Positions 43,778 to 51,988 of a stretch of 64,000 bases of DNA are shown here, piece by piece. Numbering within the stretch: the stretch's first letter is position 1; each line of letters begins with the position of its first letter. Origin of the DNA: Lysobacterales bacterium (GTDB lineage Bacteria > Pseudomonadota > Gammaproteobacteria > Xanthomonadales > SZUA-36); assembly GCA_013001885.1 (NCBI GenBank), contig JABDLD010000054.1, positions 1 through 64,000 of the forward strand. The letters are read 5' to 3'. The notes below the pieces were generated by a model. The model was given only the letters and a program-made list of their open reading frames with translations. It searched no databases and was not told where the DNA came from. Made by a program: the position numbers and the translations under genes.

Positions 43778-44470
43778 AGTGCCTCCAGCCAGTAGGGCAA
43801 CAGGCCTATTCGCTCCAATAGGGTCAACCACCTGGGATCATCGTGTAGAGGGTAGAGAAGCGGTTCCCCGAGTACACAGGCCATAGGCTGGTGCTTGGCC
43901 TCAAGTGCCTGCTCAAGGTGTGAAAAGGCCAGGTCCCGTTCGCCAATCCACTCATAGTAAAGCGCGCGATGAAAAGAAATTTCGCCGGTATATGTAGCGC
44001 CTCCATCATCTGTAAGCATCGCATCAATGACGGCCTGGGCTTCAGACGGCCGGCCGATACTGTGCAACGCCATGGCACGCAATCCCTTGTCCTTGTTAGA
44101 AGCGACCGGAAGGCTTTCCAGAATCCGCAGGGCATCTTCTGCATCACCTGAAAGCAAGAGGATTTTGATTTGTTGGGACTTGGAGGGCGATGTTAAGGGT
44201 GCGTTGCATAAACCTCTTGAATGGTACGTTCCGCTTCATCGAGCCGCCCCATGGCCATCAGGGTGAGGGTTTTTCTTCTTCGAAAATCGGTTGTAATCGG
44301 ATCGAGTTCAAGCATCTGCTGGACTCTGCGCCCTGCGGCTTGCCAGTCCCAGTCGTAATAAGACTCTATATAAGCCAGGATACCCAAAGGGCATAGCCAG
44401 GTCGGGGTCGGTTTACAGCGCCAGAGCTTTCTGCAAATTTTCCTCTGCCCTGGCCAATCCCGGAGTAGAC
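43774..44470 (-). pseudogene. decayed TolB-like/TPR paralogue (C-terminal part)
   Basis: Reading the - strand, TPR-type sequence is spread over different frames. Near 44460-44415 it reads LARAEENLQKALAL and meets a TAA at 44413-44415. Past a frame change near 44400 it continues GILAYIESYYDWDWQAAGRR and QMLELDP to TIQEVYATHP. Past another one near 44193 it continues SQQIKILLLSGDAEDALRIL to the end, HDDPRWLTLLERIGLLPYW. The joined sequence resembles the C-terminal half of the paralogues at 6750, 24343 and 41146. With one stop and two shifts, and with no membrane or TolB-like part upstream of 44470, it is a remnant. Sequencing errors could explain one shift but not the missing N-terminus. Confidence 0.7.
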
Positions 44471-44480
44471 GTAAACGTCT
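44467..44480. promoter_or_regulatory. short perfect palindrome upstream of a small secreted gene
   Basis: agacgtaaacgtct is a perfect 14-bp dyad, 124 bp before the ATG at 44604 and at the breakpoint of the TPR pseudogene. It could be an operator; nothing else supports that. Confidence 0.25.
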
Positions 44481-44603
44481 GAATTTTCGTCCATTTTGGT
44501 GTTTACTTGCATTTTGCTTGTGTCTCTCTTGTCTTTTGCTTGAGACGAAAAAGCCTCTGAACGGTACAAAATATGTGCAACCCACAAGTGACTGGAGAGA
44601 AAC

Positions 44604-44888
44604 ATGAAACACACAACACATCTGATCGTTATCGTAACCGCCCTGCTGACCACTGGTGCAGTTTTACCGCAGCAGGCTACTGCAAATGAAGCTTCCCGAA
44701 TCCAATATGAGAGGGGCGTTGTGGGCAACCGCGGCGTGTTGCGTGTCATGAGTGGAGATGCGAGCGGAGCCGAAGCGGACTTCCAGTCGGCCATCGAACG
44801 CAATGCCAATTTACACGCAGCAGCACGGAACCTGGCGCGGGTCCAGCTTGAACCCATCGGGCCCATCGTGGCGAAAGTGAGTCAATGA
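44604..44888 (+). CDS. small exported protein with a TPR-like helix pair
   Basis: 94 residues with a good ribosome-binding site (ctggagag) and a signal peptide (about 1-27, ending QQATANE). The mature part is only about 67 residues. It has one TPR-like unit: NRGVLRVMSGDASGAEADFQSAIERNANLHAAARNLA. It probably acts in the periplasm through protein contacts. It is followed by a hairpin with a short T-run. I do not recognise a named family. Confidence 0.72.
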   Translation: MKHTTHLIVIVTALLTTGAVLPQQATANEASRIQYERGVVGNRGVLRVMSGDASGAEADFQSAIERNANLHAAARNLARVQLEPIGPIVAKVSQ

Positions 44889-44927
44889 GCTTCGGTGAAC
44901 TCGAATAAATCAAGCCAATTCTCTTTC

Positions 44928-44964
44928 AACCACACCCCGGCACGTTGTCGGGATGTGGTTTTGA
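44928..44964 (+). terminator. probable terminator
   Basis: aaccacaccccg (44928-44939) pairs with cgggatgtggtt (44949-44960) with one mismatch, followed by tttgac. It lies 40 bp past the stop of the gene at 44604. Confidence 0.6.
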
Positions 44965-45063
44965 CACGAGGAGTTGTTGGCCCACGTAGCCATCCGCTTG
45001 CAGGTTTGGTCTGGCTTTGCATTGACCAACCGTTCATCAATTGAAGAAATACCGACGTAGACT

Positions 45064-45957
45064 TCACTCCCCGTACATCTGGTCCGGGCCCAGCACCCCG
45101 GGGAAACGCGAGCGAAGGGCGCGGCGGGCGGTGTCGCACAGGTGGCAGGCGTCGCAATAATTTCCGTGGCACGGTAAATCGTAGCGCCGCAGCAGTTCAG
45201 CCGGGCCGCCGTCCAGCAGCGGGCCGGTCACGGGGTGGTTGGCGGGGTCGTAGCTGTCGAACAACTCACTCAGCGGCCGCTGCAGCAGGTTGCCCAGCGT
45301 GATGCCCTGGCAGATGTGCACGTAACCCAGCGGGTCCAGGTGCACTCGCCCGGGTTCGCGCAGGTCCTCGAAGGGGCATTCGGTGAACTGCTCCCAGGGG
45401 TGTTTATCTGCCCGCGCCGTCAACGTTTGCGCGGCGCGGCCGCGGAAAACCACCGCTGACTCTCCGGGGGCGATCTGGCCGTGGCTACACGCCACGTGCG
45501 TGGCCTCGGGCGGGGCCACGCTGATGACTCCCAGCGGAATACCCAGATCCTGCGCTGCCTCTGTCGCCACGCGGGTGCGCCGGTCGTCGGCCTGGTTCCA
45601 ATGGTAGGCATCGCTGCTGATCGACAGGTCCTGCACCCTCCCTTTGAGAGGCTCCAGGCAGGCCAGTGCGTCTTCGGTTTCGGTCGCCCAGTAGGCATTG
45701 GACACGATGCCCACTTTGAACCCCGCCCGGGCCGCTATCTCGACCCCGCGCTGCAGCATCGCGTAATACAGGAACGGCTCGCCGCCCTCGAAGTAAATCC
45801 ACTCGACCGTGCCCATGTCCTGCGCCTGCTTGAGAATCTCGCGAATGGTGCCCAGCGTCATGGTTCCGTACTGATCAGGACCACCCCATACGAAGCAGTG
45901 ATCGCATTTGAAATTGCACTGGTAGGTCAGCAACAGGTGCAGGCCGTCGATGTTCAT
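45064..45957 (-). CDS. radical SAM protein with C-terminal cysteine cluster
   Basis: 297 residues. The N-terminus LLLTYQCNFKCDHCFVWGG carries the radical SAM [4Fe-4S] motif CxxxCxxC (Cys14, Cys18, Cys21). GGEP follows at about 58-61, and a late cysteine set begins at CQG and includes CHGNYCDACHLC near the C-terminus, in the position of SPASM/twitch auxiliary clusters. SPASM-type enzymes modify peptides or proteins. No short Cys- or Gly-rich precursor peptide is visible next to the gene, so the substrate is open. There is no clear ribosome-binding site. It is divergent from the outer-membrane channel gene at 46138. Confidence 0.85.
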   Translation of the reverse strand: MNIDGLHLLLTYQCNFKCDHCFVWGGPDQYGTMTLGTIREILKQAQDMGTVEWIYFEGGEPFLYYAMLQRGVEIAARAGFKVGIVSNAYWATETEDALACLEPLKGRVQDLSISSDAYHWNQADDRRTRVATEAAQDLGIPLGVISVAPPEATHVACSHGQIAPGESAVVFRGRAAQTLTARADKHPWEQFTECPFEDLREPGRVHLDPLGYVHICQGITLGNLLQRPLSELFDSYDPANHPVTGPLLDGGPAELLRRYDLPCHGNYCDACHLCDTARRALRSRFPGVLGPDQMYGE

Positions 45958-46096
45958 GGTGTCATGATTTTGCCCGTTCTAATCATATATATACGTTACT
46001 CCCGGACTGAACGGGTCGTGGTGATGCAGGTCATCGCCCGCCCGGGCTGGAAGTCGTACTGTCAATAGAATGAATGGAGTATTGGAATAAAACCAG

Positions 46097-46131
46097 ACGG
46101 GTCCTTAAACTGACGTGATGTCTGGACCCGT
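46097..46131 (+). promoter_or_regulatory. leader hairpin just upstream of the channel-protein gene
   Basis: acgggtcc (46097-46104) pairs perfectly with ggacccgt (46124-46131). The hairpin ends 6 nt before the GTG start, covering the place where a ribosome-binding site would be; none is evident. It could modulate translation. Confidence 0.35.
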
Positions 46132-46137
46132 TAACTG

Positions 46138-47070
46138 GTGCGCCTCATCAAACTGTTTACAAAAAATCTTTGGAAAATTTCCCTGCTATTCGTGCTGGGC
46201 ACATTGTGGGTAACGCCTTGTTTGGCCCAGGAGCTGACGCCGCGGCTTTTCTGGCCGACACCCAAGGGCACCAAGCTCCTGGTCGCCGGGTATTCCTACT
46301 CTACCGGGGACGTGTTTTTCGATACTTCGATCCCGATCGAGGCTGCCGACTCCAGGATCAATACGGGCGTTCTGGCCTACACACAAACCCTTGACCTTTG
46401 GGGGCGTACATCCAACATCCTGCTCAGCCTGCCCTACTCGAGCGGCACAGCCAGGGGGCTGGTTGAAGGCGTTCCGGGAGAACGGGATTTCAGTGCTTTC
46501 GGCGACTTCAGCATGACCCTGAACGTTAACCTTCGCGGTGCACCTTCAATGAACGCCGAGGAATTCCTCGCTTTCCGCGCGAACCCCCAACCACTGGTCG
46601 GGGCCAGCATCAAGGTAATTGCGCCGACCGGCGAATACTATTCCGACCGTGTGGTGAATGTCGGCTCGAATCGCTGGACGACCCGGCTCAAGCTCGGCAG
46701 CGTACAGCCACTCACTCATGAATGGCTGCTCGAGCTTTCAGCCAGTGCCTGGCTTTTCGGAGACGATAAAGATTTCGTGTCCGGCAAAAAGGAACAGGAT
46801 CCGATTTACTCGGCGGAAGCCAACCTGATCAAGCGAATGCGGCCCGGTTTCTGGGCTTCACTGGACTTAACCTACTACTATGGCGGGCGCCAGACCATCG
46901 GTGGCGAACCGCTCAGCAATACGCAGAGCAATTTAAAACTTGGCGGCACACTGGTGGTGCCTTTCCAGCGTCGCCATGCCATCAAGTTAGGTTTCGCAAA
47001 AGGTGTCATTACCCGGTACGGAGACGACTTCGACCAGTTTTTGCTAAGCTACCAGTTCCTGCTGAAGTAG
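46138..47070 (+). CDS. outer-membrane channel protein, MetA-pathway-of-phenol-degradation-like family
   Basis: 310 residues from a GTG. A signal peptide (about 1-31, ending WVTPCLAQ) precedes a beta-barrel-type sequence: alternating hydrophobic residues, strands separated by D/N/G turns, and a C-terminal strand ending FDQFLLSYQFLLK. Blocks such as SLPYSSGTARG, GASIKVIAPTGEYY, WLLELSASAWLFGDDKDF and RPGFWASLDLTYYYGG fit the Phenol_MetA_deg family, a set of outer-membrane channels with unknown substrates despite the name. A broken relative lies at 71-508. It is divergent from the radical SAM gene; whether the two are related in function is unclear. Confidence 0.8.
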   Translation: MRLIKLFTKNLWKISLLFVLGTLWVTPCLAQELTPRLFWPTPKGTKLLVAGYSYSTGDVFFDTSIPIEAADSRINTGVLAYTQTLDLWGRTSNILLSLPYSSGTARGLVEGVPGERDFSAFGDFSMTLNVNLRGAPSMNAEEFLAFRANPQPLVGASIKVIAPTGEYYSDRVVNVGSNRWTTRLKLGSVQPLTHEWLLELSASAWLFGDDKDFVSGKKEQDPIYSAEANLIKRMRPGFWASLDLTYYYGGRQTIGGEPLSNTQSNLKLGGTLVVPFQRRHAIKLGFAKGVITRYGDDFDQFLLSYQFLLK

Positions 47071-47199
47071 TGTCCACATGCCGGTGGAAGTATGCAATAC
47101 CTTCCTCTTTGTGGTGTCCGATAACGGCGCCGGCACGGACCCCAGATTCACCCGGCTACCGCAACTTTTGGCTGGCGTAAATAAAAAACGGGTATTTTT

Positions 47200-47232
47200 T
47201 GGCATCAATTGCAAACCAATTGATCTATGCCA
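47200..47232. promoter_or_regulatory. inverted repeat upstream of the korA-rnf operon
   Basis: tggcat caattg (47200-47211) is mirrored by caattg atct atgcca (47217-47232), an interrupted dyad. A tatata stretch follows at 47251-47256. It lies 90 bp before the first gene of the operon, and 47071-47321 contains no gene. It is a candidate operator and promoter for the whole operon; the regulator is unknown. Confidence 0.35.
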
Positions 47233-47321
47233 GTTTATTAGCAAGTTCACATATATAAAGTGATCTCGGCGAACTCCGTCAAGTTGCGGAATTCGATGCT
47301 TAAAATTTGGAGAGAACAGGT

Positions 47322-49208
47322 GTGAGCACAGCGGATATCAAATCAGTCGAATGCATGGAAATACCGGAGCATACGGTAGAAATTATCACCAACTCGGGGG
47401 AGGGCGCGCAGAAATGCGCACAAATCTTCGGCCAGACTTGCGCGAAGATGGGGAATGGCGTCTGGACGGTGGAAATCATACCGGCCGAAATTGAGCCACC
47501 GCATCATACGGTGACCAGCACGTCGGGAAATATCATCCGCTTCGGAACCGAGAAGATCACCAATTGGGGTGACCAGTCAAAGCTGGCTATCGCCTTCAAT
47601 GACCAGGTGCTGCTTTCCCGGCACCGGCTCGATTCGCTCAAGGATGACTGCATTATCCTGCTCGACTCCTGCTGGCAACAGCATGAAGATGAAGAAATTC
47701 GCCGCATGTACGAAGAGGCGATGGACGAAATGTCCACCAAGAATTATCGCTTCGTCCTGGTGCCCATCGAGGAGGAAGCGCTCAAGATTGTCGACAACCC
47801 CAGCCATGGCAAAAACATGTTTGCGCTCGGCATGCTGGCGGAGATTTACCAGCGGGACGTCTCGATCATCGAGAAGCAGATCGCTCACATCTTCCGTCTC
47901 AAACCGCCCAAGGTGACCGAAAAGAACATCGAGTTGGTGAAGTCCGGCATCGCGTGGGCAAAAGAAAACCTCGATTTCCAGTTCCGCATCAACTCAATAC
48001 CTTTCGATGAAGAACGCATCGTCATGAACGGTAACCAGGCGGCCGCTATCGGCGCCATCGCGGCCGGCATGGAAATGTGCGCGATGTACCCGATCACGCC
48101 GGCAACCTCAGTGTCGCATGAACTCTCTGAAATCATCGAGAGCTACGGCGGCATGGTGCACCAGGCCGAAGATGAGATCGCCGCCGCCGGTGTGGCCATT
48201 GGCGCATCCTACGCCGGCAAGGTCGCGTTGACCGTGACTTCAGGCCCGGGCATGGCGCTGAAAACGGAGTTCCTGGCCCTCGCCATCATGATAGAAGTAC
48301 CGTTGGTGGTGCTGAACGTACAGCGTGGCGGGCCGTCCACCGGCCTACCGACCAAGGTAGAGCAGTCCGACCTGCTGTCCTCGTTGTTCGGACAGCCCGG
48401 CGACGCCCCGCGCGTGGTTATTGCGCCACGCACCATCGAGGAGTGCTTCCATGCCATGATTACCGCCCGGCGCATTGCGGAGACCTTCCGCTGCGTCGTC
48501 ATCGTATTGACCGACGCCAACCTGGCCACGGGTGTGCAGCAGTTCACGCGTCCGCCCCTGGACGTGCGCTGGCAGCAGGGAGCGATGGATCAATCACCGG
48601 TTCCGGAGGGATTACGCCCTTACGAATGGGATCTCGAAACCGGCCTTTCGCGGCGCATCATCCCCGGCTCGCCCGGAGGGCAGCATACCGTGACGGGTCT
48701 GGCCCACGACGAGGACAGCCTGGTTTCCTATCACCCCTCCAGCAACGAGCTGGGCATGAAGATGCGCAGCCGCAAGCTGGCCGTTTTTCAGTCGACGCTG
48801 ATGCCGCCGGAATTGCATGGCGAACAGGAGGGTGACCTGCTGGTCGTAGGCTGGGGCTCCACCGAGGGCGCTATCGTGGAAGCGGTCGATCGCGCCTGCT
48901 CCGAGGGCTACAAGGTATCCACCTGCCAGCTGACTTTCCTGTCGCCGCTCGAGCCCGGTCTGAAGGAGATTTTCAGCCGGTTCAAGAACGTCATGACGGT
49001 GGAAATCAACTATTCCGACACCCCGGGCGACCCGTATATCAACGAGGATTCACGCCGCTATGGCCAACTGGCCTGGGTGCTGCGCGCCCATACACTGGTG
49101 GACGTCGACTGCTGGACCAGCTGTCCCGGTCAGCCCTTGCGCCCGCGTGACATCTACACCCACATCATCGCCAAGCTCGAACCCAACGAAGAAGGAGTGG
49201 CCGCATGA
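47322..49208 (+). CDS. korA: 2-oxoacid:ferredoxin oxidoreductase, fused gamma-alpha subunit (KorA type)
   Basis: 628 residues from the GTG at 47322, which has ggagag 9 nt upstream; an upstream TTG is less likely. Residues about 15-200 are the gamma (POR) domain and about 233-620 the alpha subunit (POR_N). Visible are NGNQAAAIGAIAAGMEMCAMYPITPATSVSHEL, VTSGPG, and the family block VQRGGPSTGLPTKVEQSDL. With the beta subunit encoded next, it should oxidise a 2-oxoacid (2-oxoglutarate is the usual substrate of gamma-alpha fusions) to the acyl-CoA and CO2, passing electrons to ferredoxin, or do the reverse. It is cytoplasmic. It is the first gene of the operon and overlaps korB by 4 bp. Confidence 0.9.
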   Translation: MSTADIKSVECMEIPEHTVEIITNSGEGAQKCAQIFGQTCAKMGNGVWTVEIIPAEIEPPHHTVTSTSGNIIRFGTEKITNWGDQSKLAIAFNDQVLLSRHRLDSLKDDCIILLDSCWQQHEDEEIRRMYEEAMDEMSTKNYRFVLVPIEEEALKIVDNPSHGKNMFALGMLAEIYQRDVSIIEKQIAHIFRLKPPKVTEKNIELVKSGIAWAKENLDFQFRINSIPFDEERIVMNGNQAAAIGAIAAGMEMCAMYPITPATSVSHELSEIIESYGGMVHQAEDEIAAAGVAIGASYAGKVALTVTSGPGMALKTEFLALAIMIEVPLVVLNVQRGGPSTGLPTKVEQSDLLSSLFGQPGDAPRVVIAPRTIEECFHAMITARRIAETFRCVVIVLTDANLATGVQQFTRPPLDVRWQQGAMDQSPVPEGLRPYEWDLETGLSRRIIPGSPGGQHTVTGLAHDEDSLVSYHPSSNELGMKMRSRKLAVFQSTLMPPELHGEQEGDLLVVGWGSTEGAIVEAVDRACSEGYKVSTCQLTFLSPLEPGLKEIFSRFKNVMTVEINYSDTPGDPYINEDSRRYGQLAWVLRAHTLVDVDCWTSCPGQPLRPRDIYTHIIAKLEPNEEGVAA

Positions 49209-50158
49209 GCAGTATCGCAATTTCACTGCTGGACCTGGAAGCCGACAGCCCCGTATGCCTGGAGGCGGATGACTACCAGAAGCGACCCGGCAAATGGTGT
49301 GCAGGCTGTGGAGATTTCGGCGCATTGAACGCCGTGAAGCGCCTGATGGCAAAAGAACAGCTGCAACCCGAAAAAACGGTGTTCGTCTCCGGTATCGGCT
49401 GCTCCAGCCGTTTTCCGCACTACGTCAACGCGTATGGCTTCCACGGCATCCACGGGCGCGCCCTGCCGGTCGCCACGGGCGTGAAGCTGGCGCGGCCGGA
49501 ACTGGATGTATTCGTGACCATGGGCGATGGGGACTGCACTTCGATCGGTGCGGGCCACTGGATCCACGCGATACGCTACAACGCCAACATGGTTGTGCTG
49601 TTGCTGGACAACAACATCTACGGCCTGACCAAGAACCAGACCTCGCCGACCACGCCGCAGGGCTACGCCTCCATGACGTCACCGCGCGGTGCGGTGCTGC
49701 CGGCACTGGACCCACTGCAGGCCACGCTCGGCGTGTCCAACGCCTCTTTCGTGGCGCAGACTGCCGACTGGGTGCCCGTACACATGTACGCCACGATGCA
49801 GGCGGCTTACGAACATCCGGGATTCTCCTTCGTGCGCATCCTGCAGCGCTGCCCGAAATTTACCCCCGATGTTTTTCAGAAAAACGTCGAGAATCCCGAT
49901 CTGACCGAGTTGCTGGTACACGAAAACGGTGTCGATGTCCCGGCCCTGGAGCAACTCTTCAAAGCCCGGCGCGTGCATGACCCATTGAATATCGACGATG
50001 CGCGGTCCCTCGCGCGGCGCAGCGACATGCTGCGGCTGGGAGTGTTCTTCCGGGACGACAGCCTGCCTGTTTACGAGAAAGTTCGCGCCGTTCCAAAGGT
50101 ATCGGCAGAAGAAAAAGTAGCCCGCCTTAACAAGGAATTTGAACGTTATGCCGTCTGA
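49205..50158 (+). CDS. korB: 2-oxoacid:ferredoxin oxidoreductase beta subunit (KorB type)
   Basis: 317 residues. It binds thiamine diphosphate: GDGDCTSIGAGHW (about 108-119) and LLDNNIYGLTKNQTSPTT (about 133-150) form the TPP/Mg2+ site. Likely ligands of its single [4Fe-4S] cluster are Cys32 and Cys35 (CAGC), Cys66 (GIGCSS) and the cysteine of LQRCPKF near 217. This is the standard layout of short beta subunits of two-subunit 2-oxoglutarate oxidoreductases, which lack a separate ferredoxin subunit. The ATG overlaps the korA stop (ATGA), and its end overlaps the next gene by 11 bp. The C-terminal 90 residues are helical and somewhat longer than usual. Confidence 0.9.
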   Translation: MSSIAISLLDLEADSPVCLEADDYQKRPGKWCAGCGDFGALNAVKRLMAKEQLQPEKTVFVSGIGCSSRFPHYVNAYGFHGIHGRALPVATGVKLARPELDVFVTMGDGDCTSIGAGHWIHAIRYNANMVVLLLDNNIYGLTKNQTSPTTPQGYASMTSPRGAVLPALDPLQATLGVSNASFVAQTADWVPVHMYATMQAAYEHPGFSFVRILQRCPKFTPDVFQKNVENPDLTELLVHENGVDVPALEQLFKARRVHDPLNIDDARSLARRSDMLRLGVFFRDDSLPVYEKVRAVPKVSAEEKVARLNKEFERYAV

Positions 50159-51116
50159 AGACAGAACCGCGATCGCTTTAGAGGCGATCCGTCCGCGCAC
50201 AGAGCTTTACCACTCCGCCGTGGCGACGACCCTGGAACAGGTCAGTGGCCTGCTGGCCGGGACCGGGGAATCCCCTGAGGATCAGTCCATCGCTCTGGGA
50301 GACTTCGCCAGGGGTCACGTCAACGTGGAGCGGTTTTCCACATTCACACGCGGGTCGGCGAAAATTGACCCCTCGGCTGAACAGCCTATGCGTGCTGCAC
50401 AGCAGGCGCTGAATGAGCTCCTGCGCAAGGGCAACAGCCTGTTCGTATTGAAGCTGATGGAAGGCGCGAACCTGGGCGTGCAGGTAGCCAAACGCCTCGC
50501 AACCATCGGCACGGCTTTCTCTGCGGCGCATGTCATCGAACTGGCCAGGCGCGGGCAGTTCAGCGAAGACCGGCACGCTTTCCTGCTCGACGGCCTGGCC
50601 TTCTCGGACTGGAGCCAGGCGGAACGGGCGCTGGCGCCGGGCCTGGTGATCGAACTGGACGGTGCCGACTTCATTCCGGCCCTGGTTGCTCCCTATCTCG
50701 ATGCCGGCATGAAAATTGCCTTCGTCGTGGATGGCGACGCCCCCGCGGCAGCGCTGTCGCGCCTCGTCACACCGGGCGTGTTCGTCCAGCAGACATCGGA
50801 CGAATCCGGGCTCGATGCTTTCACGGCCTGGGAAGGCACCGCCGTCGCAGCGTTGTTGCCCAAAGGCGCGGCCGCCTTCGTTCACGACCCCGAAGCCGGC
50901 GAGACAACCTACGAGCGATTTACGACCCTTGAACTGCCCGGCGAGATTCGCAAGCGCGCCATCGGCGGCATCAGTGTCTTTCAGCAGGCGCAAGACCTGC
51001 AACTGCTGCAGACCCTGGCGGTCGTTCCCTCGCCGAGCGGCGAGGCGGCTTCCGATCCGGCAGGCAAGCTTTCCGCCTGGCTGCTGAGCCAGACCTCCCT
51101 TGCAGGCGACAGATAA
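50148..51116 (+). CDS. unrecognised protein inside the korAB-rnf operon
   Basis: 322 residues from the ATG at 50148, overlapping the end of korB by 11 bp; 8 bp separate it from rnfB. There is no signal peptide, no membrane helix and no cysteine motif. It appears to be alpha/beta. The first 130 residues are helical (LNELLRKGNSLFVLKLMEGANLG), the middle has strands such as KIAFVVDGD (about 186-194), and a striking conserved-looking segment YERFTTLELPGEIRKRAIGGISVFQQAQDLQLLQTLAV lies at about 257-294. I cannot assign a family. Its position suggests an assembly, regulatory or electron-transfer partner of the oxidoreductases or of RnfB. It may be the least described component here. Confidence 0.7.
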   Translation: MPSEDRTAIALEAIRPRTELYHSAVATTLEQVSGLLAGTGESPEDQSIALGDFARGHVNVERFSTFTRGSAKIDPSAEQPMRAAQQALNELLRKGNSLFVLKLMEGANLGVQVAKRLATIGTAFSAAHVIELARRGQFSEDRHAFLLDGLAFSDWSQAERALAPGLVIELDGADFIPALVAPYLDAGMKIAFVVDGDAPAAALSRLVTPGVFVQQTSDESGLDAFTAWEGTAVAALLPKGAAAFVHDPEAGETTYERFTTLELPGEIRKRAIGGISVFQQAQDLQLLQTLAVVPSPSGEAASDPAGKLSAWLLSQTSLAGDR

Positions 51117-51124
51117 AACACATC

Positions 51125-51988
51125 ATGAGCGGCAATCCCATTCTCGATTCGGCCCTGATCCTGGGCGGCGTGGGGCTGTTTTTCGGCTTCGTCATCGCCC
51201 TGGTCAACCGGCGATTCAGAGTGTGGGAAGATCCGCGGATCGTCGGTGTCGAGGAACTGTTGCCCAATACGAATTGCGGCGCCTGCTCGCAGCCAGGCTG
51301 CCGGGCTTTTGCCGAAGCGGTGGTGACGGGTAAACAGCAGCCGTCCGATTGCACGGTGATGAGCCCCGATGCTGTCGAGGACGTGGCCAATTACCTCGGT
51401 GTCGATGCCGGTGAAGCCAGCAAACGGGTAGCCCGCCTGCTGTGCGCAGGCGGCAAAAACGAGGCACATCGGAACGCCGATTACAGCGGTTTCGATTCCT
51501 GCAAGGCCGCTGCGGCCGTTGCCGGGGGCGGAAAAGGCTGTACCTGGGGATGCCTTGGCCTGCGTGATTGCGAGGTGGTTTGCCTGCTCGACGCCATCTA
51601 CATGAACGACGACGAACTACCGGTGGTGATTCCGGAAAAATGCACCGCCTGCAACGATTGCGTGGAGACCTGCCCCAAAGACCTGTTCGTGCTCATGCCG
51701 ATTGAGCAGAAGCTCATTGTCCAGTGCAGAAACCTGATTAACGGCGATGCCGCCGAGGAAATGTGCAGCGTCGCCTGCAACGCCTGTTCACGTTGCGTCG
51801 CCGATGCCGAGCCAGGGCTGATCGAGATGGTTGACAACCTGGCCGTCATCGATTACGGGAAAAACGCCCTGGCCGATCCCGGGGCCACCGCGCGGTGCCC
51901 CACCGACGCGATCGTGTGGATCGAAGGACAGCAGTTTGCCCAACAGATGACAAGGGGCTCCCAGGAGCCGGAGAAAAGAGCCGTATGA
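51125..51988 (+). CDS. rnfB: RnfB-like iron-sulfur subunit
   Basis: 287 residues. One N-terminal membrane helix (about 8-27) is followed by the RnfB-type cluster motif NTNCGACSQPGCRAFAEAV (Cys51, Cys54, Cys59, and Cys76 further on). Then come GCTWGCLGLRDCEVVC (Cys139, 143, 149, 153), a ferredoxin motif CTACNDCVETCP (Cys173, 176, 179, 183), and CSVACNACSRC plus CP (Cys214, 218, 221, 224, 258). RnfB takes electrons from reduced ferredoxin and hands them to the rest of the Rnf complex. The cysteine-rich form resembles the clostridial type more than the short enterobacterial RsxB. It precedes the PFOR-like gene with a 4-bp overlap (ATGA), an unusual position for rnfB. Confidence 0.88.
   Translation: MSGNPILDSALILGGVGLFFGFVIALVNRRFRVWEDPRIVGVEELLPNTNCGACSQPGCRAFAEAVVTGKQQPSDCTVMSPDAVEDVANYLGVDAGEASKRVARLLCAGGKNEAHRNADYSGFDSCKAAAAVAGGGKGCTWGCLGLRDCEVVCLLDAIYMNDDELPVVIPEKCTACNDCVETCPKDLFVLMPIEQKLIVQCRNLINGDAAEEMCSVACNACSRCVADAEPGLIEMVDNLAVIDYGKNALADPGATARCPTDAIVWIEGQQFAQQMTRGSQEPEKRAV

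Noticed and set aside
47307-47321. TTG start for korA
   Set aside because: The GTG at 47322 has the ggagag site at a normal distance; the TTG would place that site inside the coding sequence.
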